Assembly: GCA_964535215.1 (NCBI GenBank)
Contig: CAZHST010000032.1
Location: 1-34,924 of the forward strand
Origin: JACQHM01 sp964535215
GTDB lineage: Bacteria > Methylomirabilota > Methylomirabilia > Methylomirabilales > JACQHM01
Length of the DNA stretch: 34,924 nt
Direction: 5' to 3'
Made by a program: the position numbers and the translations under genes. Below are positions 31,659-34,924 of the stretch, piece by piece; position 1 is the stretch's first letter; every line of letters begins with the position of its first letter. The notes under the pieces were generated by a model. That model saw only the letters and a program-made list of their open reading frames with translations, was not told where the DNA came from and did not search any database.

Positions 31659-32249
31659 CTACCAGTACCGTTCCTCCCGCCAGGGGTCGGCGTTGTTGTT
31701 GTAGCCCCGAACTTCCCAGAAACCTGGTCGGTCCTCGGCCATGAACTCGACCCCCCGGACCCATTTGGCGCTCTTCCAGGCGTAGCGCTTCGGGACAACC
31801 AACCGGAGGGGGTAACCGTGCTCCGGCGTCAAGGGCCTCCCGTTATGGGCATAGGCAAAGAGGCAGTCATCGTCGAGAAAGACCTCCAAGGGGAGGTTGG
31901 TGGTGTAGCCATATTCGGCATGAACCATGACGAAGCGGGCTTCAGGCTTGAGCCTCGTCAGCTTGAGGATCTCCCGGGTGCTCACCCCTTCCCACTCGTT
32001 GTCGAAGGTACTCCAGGTGGTGACACAGTGCATATCGGCCCTGACCCTGACCTTGGGGAGGGCCATGAACGCTTCGTAGGTGAGCCGGACCGGCTCCTCG
32101 ACCAAACCGAAGAGCTTAAAGTCCCACACCTTCGGATCGAAGGGAGGGATCGGACCCACATGGAGGACCGGCCACTTGCCTGTGGCGTACTGGCCGGGAG
32201 GGAGACGATCCTTCAGAAGCGCCCGTTCCTGCTTTAGTTCCTTGGCCAT
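31659..32249 (-). CDS. Soluble sulfite oxidase-like molybdopterin oxidoreductase
   Basis: A 196-residue protein with only the molybdopterin domain of the sulfite oxidase/YedY superfamily. The Mo-ligating cysteine is C75 in ADMHCVTTWSTFDNEWEGV; other family blocks are KVWDFKLFGLVEEPVRLTYEAFMALP, ARFVMVHAEYGYTTNLPLE and LRLVVPKRYAWKSAKWVRG. There is no signal peptide or twin-arginine motif, so it appears cytoplasmic, and there is no haem domain or adjacent membrane partner; its electron acceptor and substrate are unknown. ATG at 32249 was chosen over 32324 because the added residues lie in the heptad-repeat spacer and AAAGGAG precedes the shorter start. Confidence 0.9.
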   Translation of the reverse strand: MAKELKQERALLKDRLPPGQYATGKWPVLHVGPIPPFDPKVWDFKLFGLVEEPVRLTYEAFMALPKVRVRADMHCVTTWSTFDNEWEGVSTREILKLTRLKPEARFVMVHAEYGYTTNLPLEVFLDDDCLFAYAHNGRPLTPEHGYPLRLVVPKRYAWKSAKWVRGVEFMAEDRPGFWEVRGYNNNADPWREERYW

Positions 32250-32284
32250 GAGCGTTTTGCTCCTTTCTCCAGGCAGTGATTGAT

Positions 32285-32398
32285 CGTAAGCCTTCAACCG
32301 GTAACGGTCAGCCTTCAGCTTCAAAAGCGTTCAAGATTCAACGTTGAACCTCGCACGTTTTTGGCCGATCGCTGATAACTGATGGCTGATGGCTTCCT
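32285..32398. repeat. Heptad-phased intergenic repeat, copy 1
   Basis: The spacer upstream of the sulfite-oxidase-like gene can be read as consecutive 7-mers on the plus strand, for example CGGTAAC GGTCAGC CTTCAGC, then GCGTTCA AGATTCA ACGTTGA, and TCGCTGA TAACTGA TGGCTGA TGGCTTC. The units drift but keep a 7-nt phase. No coding frame or terminator is evident. Confidence 0.75.
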
Positions 32399-33295
32399 TC
32401 ACAAGAGACCGGCCCTCTTGGCGATCAGGAGCTTTCGCTCCTCCAGCTTGATAACGGCCTCATCCACCAGTTGATCATCTACCACGATGGCACCGATCCG
32501 TTCCTCCTCGCAGGCCTTCCGGTAGGCCTCGATGATCCGCTGGGCCCTGGCGATCTCCTCCGCCGAAGGAGAAAAGATCTCGTTGACAGGGCCGATCTGG
32601 TCTGGATGGATCACCCACTTGCCGTCAAACCCCATGGCCGCCGCCATCCTCGTATCGAAAATCAAGGTCTCCCGGTCCCGGACGTTCAAGGTGATACCGT
32701 CAATGGCATCCAGCCCAGCGGCTTTGGCGGCTGCCAGGAGATGGGCCCTCGGATAATGAAAGAAGAAGGGGTCTTTGACCACCTCCCGGGCTCCGATGCT
32801 GGCGGCGTAGTCGAGGGGGCCGAAGATCAGCGCGGACATCCGCGGCGAGCACCGGGCGATCTGCTCGGCCTGTAGCAGGGCGGAGGCGGTTTCGATCAAG
32901 ACCTCCAGCCTCACCGGGTTGTGAAGCCCCTTCGCGGCCTCGATCTGGTTTAAGAGTCGATCGACGAAGAGGACATCCTCCGGCCCTTCGCTCTTCGGGA
33001 TGATGAGGCAATCCACCACCTCGCCGGCCGCCTCGATGACCTCGATGATATCCCGGTAGGCATATTTGGTCTTCACACCGTTCATCCGGTACGCGACCAC
33101 CTTCCCCCGGAAGTCGAGGGTCCTCAGGGCCTCGATCAGGAGCCGGCGGGCCTCCTCCTTCATCCCCGGGGCAACGGCATCCTCCAGATCGAAGATGACC
33201 TCATCGGCCTCCGAAGAGGCGGCCTTGGCCATCATCTTCAGGCTGTGAGCTGGGGTGACGAGCTCCGTCCGGCGGACGAAGGGTTGCCTCTCCAT
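32399..33295 (-). CDS. HpcH/HpaI-type CoA-ester lyase (CitE/malyl-CoA lyase family)
   Basis: A 298-residue TIM-barrel aldolase-like enzyme of the citrate lyase beta/malyl-CoA lyase group. These enzymes cleave or form (S)-citramalyl-, malyl- or beta-methylmalyl-CoA using Mg2+. Supporting motifs: RRTELVTPAHSLKMMAKA, the acidic VIFDLEDAVAPGMKEEAR near residue 30-50, YRMNGVKTKY, VLIETASALLQAEQI with the metal-binding Glu, FGPLDYAASIGA, and GFDGKWVIHPDQIGPVNEIFSP. The exact substrate cannot be settled. GGAGGAACAG precedes the ATG. Both flanking spacers are heptad repeats, which suggests it is transcribed with neither neighbour or only loosely with them. Confidence 0.9.
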   Translation of the reverse strand: MERQPFVRRTELVTPAHSLKMMAKAASSEADEVIFDLEDAVAPGMKEEARRLLIEALRTLDFRGKVVAYRMNGVKTKYAYRDIIEVIEAAGEVVDCLIIPKSEGPEDVLFVDRLLNQIEAAKGLHNPVRLEVLIETASALLQAEQIARCSPRMSALIFGPLDYAASIGAREVVKDPFFFHYPRAHLLAAAKAAGLDAIDGITLNVRDRETLIFDTRMAAAMGFDGKWVIHPDQIGPVNEIFSPSAEEIARAQRIIEAYRKACEEERIGAIVVDDQLVDEAVIKLEERKLLIAKRAGLL

Positions 33296-33324
33296 CTGTT
33301 CCTCCCCCGGGTGGTAAGCCAGCG

Positions 33325-33415
33325 TTCCGTTATCAGCCGTTAGCCTTCAGCCCATTGGACGGTGGACGTCAGATGTTGGATGTCGGACATGGCTGGTGGC
33401 TGACGGCTGGACACC
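33325..33415. repeat. Heptad-phased intergenic repeat, copy 2
   Basis: The spacer between the cysteine-rich gene and the lyase reads in a strict 7-nt phase: ATCAGCC GTTAGCC TTCAGCC, CATTGGA CGGTGGA, CGTCAGA TGTTGGA TGTCGGA, CATGGCT GGTGGCT GACGGCT. At least eleven consecutive heptads can be laid out, with neighbouring units more alike than distant ones, as expected for successive slippage duplications. Confidence 0.85.
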
Positions 33416-33646
33416 TTAAGGCAGCGAAGAGACCTGGGGACGCACCATCCCGGGTACCTTCCCGTTGTCCGGGATGAGCTGCGGAAGGGGAATGGCCCCG
33501 AAGGCGTTCTTTGCACAGGAAAGGCAGAAGATCACCCCTTCCGGGCAATAGGCGCAGGACGGGCAACACTGGGCGCCGCATGATAAACACCCCCAATCCT
33601 CGTACCGGAAGTTGATTCGTCGTCCACACCGACATATCGTAGCCAT
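33416..33646 (-). CDS. Small cysteine-rich protein, probable multi-zinc or metal binder
   Basis: A 76-residue protein with about a dozen cysteines in pairs: ICRCG, GCLSCG, QCCPSCAYC, FCLSCAK. The arrangement suggests two zinc ribbons or another metal-binding knuckle; no enzymatic motif, signal peptide or membrane segment is seen. The C-terminal third (IPLPQLIPDNGKVPGMVRPQ) is proline-rich and probably disordered. I chose ATG at 33646 (MATICRCGRRINF; GAGGAGGG upstream). The reading frame stays open to 33811, but that extension runs through a structured leader RNA and is probably not translated. I do not recognise the family. Confidence 0.7.
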   Translation of the reverse strand: MATICRCGRRINFRYEDWGCLSCGAQCCPSCAYCPEGVIFCLSCAKNAFGAIPLPQLIPDNGKVPGMVRPQVSSLP

Positions 33647-33863
33647 GCCGAGAACCCTCCTCTTGATCCTTGGGGGGAGCAGAGGGTCCTCAGCCTTCAA
33701 AACACGAAGAGCCACAGGGGCTTCCGGCATCCCTCTGCCCCCGTGGCTCCAACGCTTGGAACGGCTCCCCGTAGAGACGTTACGGGCGGCCTGCCCGAGG
33801 GCAGACGCCACATACGTCTACTACGTAGGAGGATAATAACTGCATCACGAAACCTTGCTTCAT
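33647..33863 (-). ncRNA. Structured leader RNA / candidate riboswitch
   Basis: The predicted transcript leader folds into a row of hairpins. In transcript order: TACGT/ACGTA (33827-33813), CTGCC/GGCAG (33804-33791), CCCGTA/TACGGG (33786-33768), TCCAA/TTGGA (33760-33748), and a 12-bp AGCCACGGGGGC/GCCCCTGTGGCT stem (33748-33737 with 33721-33710) like a terminator. The loop of the last stem overlaps GCAGAGGG (33738-33731), which can pair with CCCTCTGC further downstream (33686-33679), an alternative or pseudoknot pairing. This is the layout of an aptamer plus expression platform; I cannot assign a class by eye. Confidence 0.55.
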
Positions 33864-33900
33864 GGTATGGCTTATACCATTGCTTCCTTCCTAGTGTCAA
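33862..33900 (-). promoter_or_regulatory. Promoter of the leader RNA/cysteine-rich gene, with inverted repeat
   Basis: On the minus strand TTGACA (33900-33895), 18 nt, TATAAG (33876-33871): 6/6 and 5/6. An inverted repeat ATGGTAT-N5-ATACCAT (33862-33880) covers the -10 box and could be an operator. Confidence 0.75.
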
Positions 33901-33901
33901 G

Positions 33902-33924
33902 AAAAATTTCGGGGCCTACCGAAA
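33902..33924 (-). terminator. Terminator overlapping the metalloprotease stop codon
   Basis: On the minus strand TTTCGG (33924-33919), loop TAGGCC, CCGAAA (33912-33907), then TTTTT (33906-33902). The stop codon TAG at 33918-33916 sits in the loop. The next promoter's -35 begins one base later. Confidence 0.75.
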
Positions 33925-34685
33925 CTCTAATTGGTAGAGGTACTGGAACCCGTAGCGGTCATCCGTCGTCTCAGCGGTGTCGAGGCGCCGCTTACAAATA
34001 CCTGGTGCACCAGGACCCATCACGGCAAAGTGGGTCGGATGCGACCCAAAAGCTAGATTCACAAATTGGGTGAGGTCCTTGAGTTTTAGCCAATGGCCAA
34101 ACTCGTGCAGCATCACGCTCTGGAGGTCAATGGCGTCAGCCGGGATGCCCGTGCACGTGGCTCCTGTATACCACTTGATGGACGGATCGCTGTTAAACTG
34201 GGTATCCATATCGATGAGTTTCCCCATTGTGGAGGGGTTGTTGATGCCGGATGGTGTTGTGATTTGCCTCAAGTCGTATTGAGTGAAAGTTTGTGCAAGT
34301 GGTGGCTTTAGCTGATTGAACGGTCCCTTGAAATCATATTAAACTGATCGTTAGCGCGTCCTCGTTCTGCATCCGTGGCTGCGGGCACAAACTGGAACTG
34401 GGGCGGCAAGGCGGTCCAGGTCGCAGCCGCCGCATCAATCCGTGGCCGCCAATCTGCCGGAAGATGGACGTGCTTGGTAGAGATGACGGTAACATCGTTA
34501 TTGGCAGCCTTCGGATCGCAGCGGTCCCCCGGGGGTTGCCCCCCTCCCCCGCCTGGCGCACACCATCGGAATTCTGTATCGGTATGCTCAACCGTCCCGT
34601 GGGGCGCATTGAGGAGCTGAAAGGCCTCTACGCTGGTGCCTATGAGGAGGAGAACAAAAAACGCTGTGAGGATGAAGCGGTCCAT
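33916..34685 (-). pseudogene. Secreted matrixin/snapalysin-like metalloprotease, frameshifted
   Basis: Two minus-strand frames together make one secreted metalloprotease. The first (34685 to stop at 34308) has a clear signal peptide (MDRFILTAFFVLLLIGTSVEA, ribosome binding site AAAGGAGG) and a segment like the strand and helix before a matrixin site (HLPADWRPRIDAAAATW). The second continues as DFKGPFNQLKPPLAQTF and carries the zinc site SVMLHEFGHWLKLKD (HExxH with Asp as possible third ligand, but Lys where Gly is usual) and a later FAVMGPG that could be the Met-turn. The switch is a -1 shift near 34310-34335, and no slippery heptamer is seen. Either a real inactivating deletion or a sequencing error. 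The region is less GC-rich than the rest. Confidence 0.7.
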
Positions 34686-34716
34686 GGTCAGCCTCCTTTT
34701 CTTCAAGAACTACCTG

Positions 34717-34924
34717 TCAGGGCGTGAGGGCGGCCTGGATCTGGGCAATGAATGCCTGAAGCGGGACAGCAGCCCCACGACCATACAGCCAATCTAAATT
34801 CATCCCACGCACCTGATCGTCTTTGATCCAGTACGTATCCAGGAGCCCGCCATTCATATCAACCGGTGTGGACAGGTCACGCTCTAGTAAAAAGAGCAAC
34901 ACCCGGTCATTTGGCGAAAAGCGA
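34717..34924 (-). CDS. C-terminal part of an unrecognised protein (5' end beyond window)
   Basis: The frame is open from the window edge to the stop at 34717 and gives about 68 residues: FSPNDRVLLFLLERDL, then MNGGLLDTYWIKDDQVRG, ending VPLQAFIAQIQAALTP. The start lies outside the window; an internal GTG exists but is unlikely to be the start. It ends about 30 bp before the metalloprotease ATG, so the two are probably one transcription unit. No domain recognised. Confidence 0.6.
   Translation of the reverse strand, partial: RFSPNDRVLLFLLERDLSTPVDMNGGLLDTYWIKDDQVRGMNLDWLYGRGAAVPLQAFIAQIQAALTP

Noticed and set aside
33647..33811. N-terminal extension of the cysteine-rich protein to 131 residues.
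   Set aside because: The extension coincides with a series of hairpins, has no family-like sequence, and the ATG at 33646 has its own ribosome binding site.
33877..33900. GGAAGGAAGCA on the minus strand resembles the conserved loop of SRP/4.5S RNA.
   Set aside because: It lies in the spacer of a good promoter, no flanking sequence pairs to form the SRP helix, and no tRNA- or SRP-like stem is present.
34300..34345. Programmed -1 ribosomal frameshift joining the two metalloprotease halves.
   Set aside because: No X-XXY-YYZ slippery heptamer in the proper frame within the overlap between the two stops, and no following strong stem; an indel is simpler.

Overview
The window is GC-rich, gene-dense bacterial chromosome. 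Nearly every gene lies on the minus strand; the only convincing plus-strand genes are a radical SAM gene and a small zinc-ribbon gene (24239-26267). LolA and an FtsK/Lon/RNase J gene set point to a diderm (Gram-negative) bacterium. The gene order ffh-rpsP-khpA-rimM-trmD-rplS-rnhB-yraN is a widespread housekeeping arrangement. A free-living, deep-branching lineage (NC10, Nitrospirota or deltaproteobacterial type) would fit, but the sequence alone does not fix the phylum.

Layout from high to low coordinates, which is the direction of transcription. 34924-33902: a somewhat AT-richer patch with the tail of an unrecognised gene and a frameshifted secreted metalloprotease, closed by a terminator. 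33900-33416: a good promoter, a highly structured leader of about 215 nt and a small cysteine-rich protein. 33415-31560: an HpcH/HpaI-type CoA-ester lyase and a soluble sulfite-oxidase-like molybdoenzyme, with heptad-phased repeats in the spacers. 31510-26294: an autoregulated-looking ribbon-helix-helix repressor, then an operon resembling the bacterial ceramide (sphingolipid) pathway: an NAD-dependent epimerase/reductase (CerR-like), serine palmitoyltransferase and a GNAT acyltransferase (bCerS-like), followed by rlmD. 24239-26267 (+): a B12-binding radical SAM enzyme with an extra C-terminal domain, and a zinc-ribbon protein.

24049-13408: one long presumptive transcription unit running galU, a small charged protein, lon, rnj, ftsK, lolA and two soluble histidine kinases. 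It starts at a near-consensus promoter and ends at a strong terminator. 13405-8643: a REC-GAF-GGDEF diguanylate cyclase, cinA, thpR and glycerate 2-kinase, ended by a terminator. 8640-1: the ffh ribosome/SRP/tRNA-modification operon. It continues into four small regulatory or DNA-binding proteins (cyclic-nucleotide-binding, CBS, PilZ, HU), then a zinc-type oxidoreductase and a comM gene cut by the window edge.

The most interesting items are the sphingolipid-like cluster with its adjacent RHH regulator and palindromic operator; the structured leader RNA at 33647-33863; three places where a terminator T-tract abuts the next promoter's -35 box; probable CTG start codons for trmD and the CBS gene; and a 7-bp repeat habit seen in spacers and inside ftsK. 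No tRNA, rRNA, CRISPR array or insertion sequence was seen, and no stretch longer than 300 bases lacks a gene.
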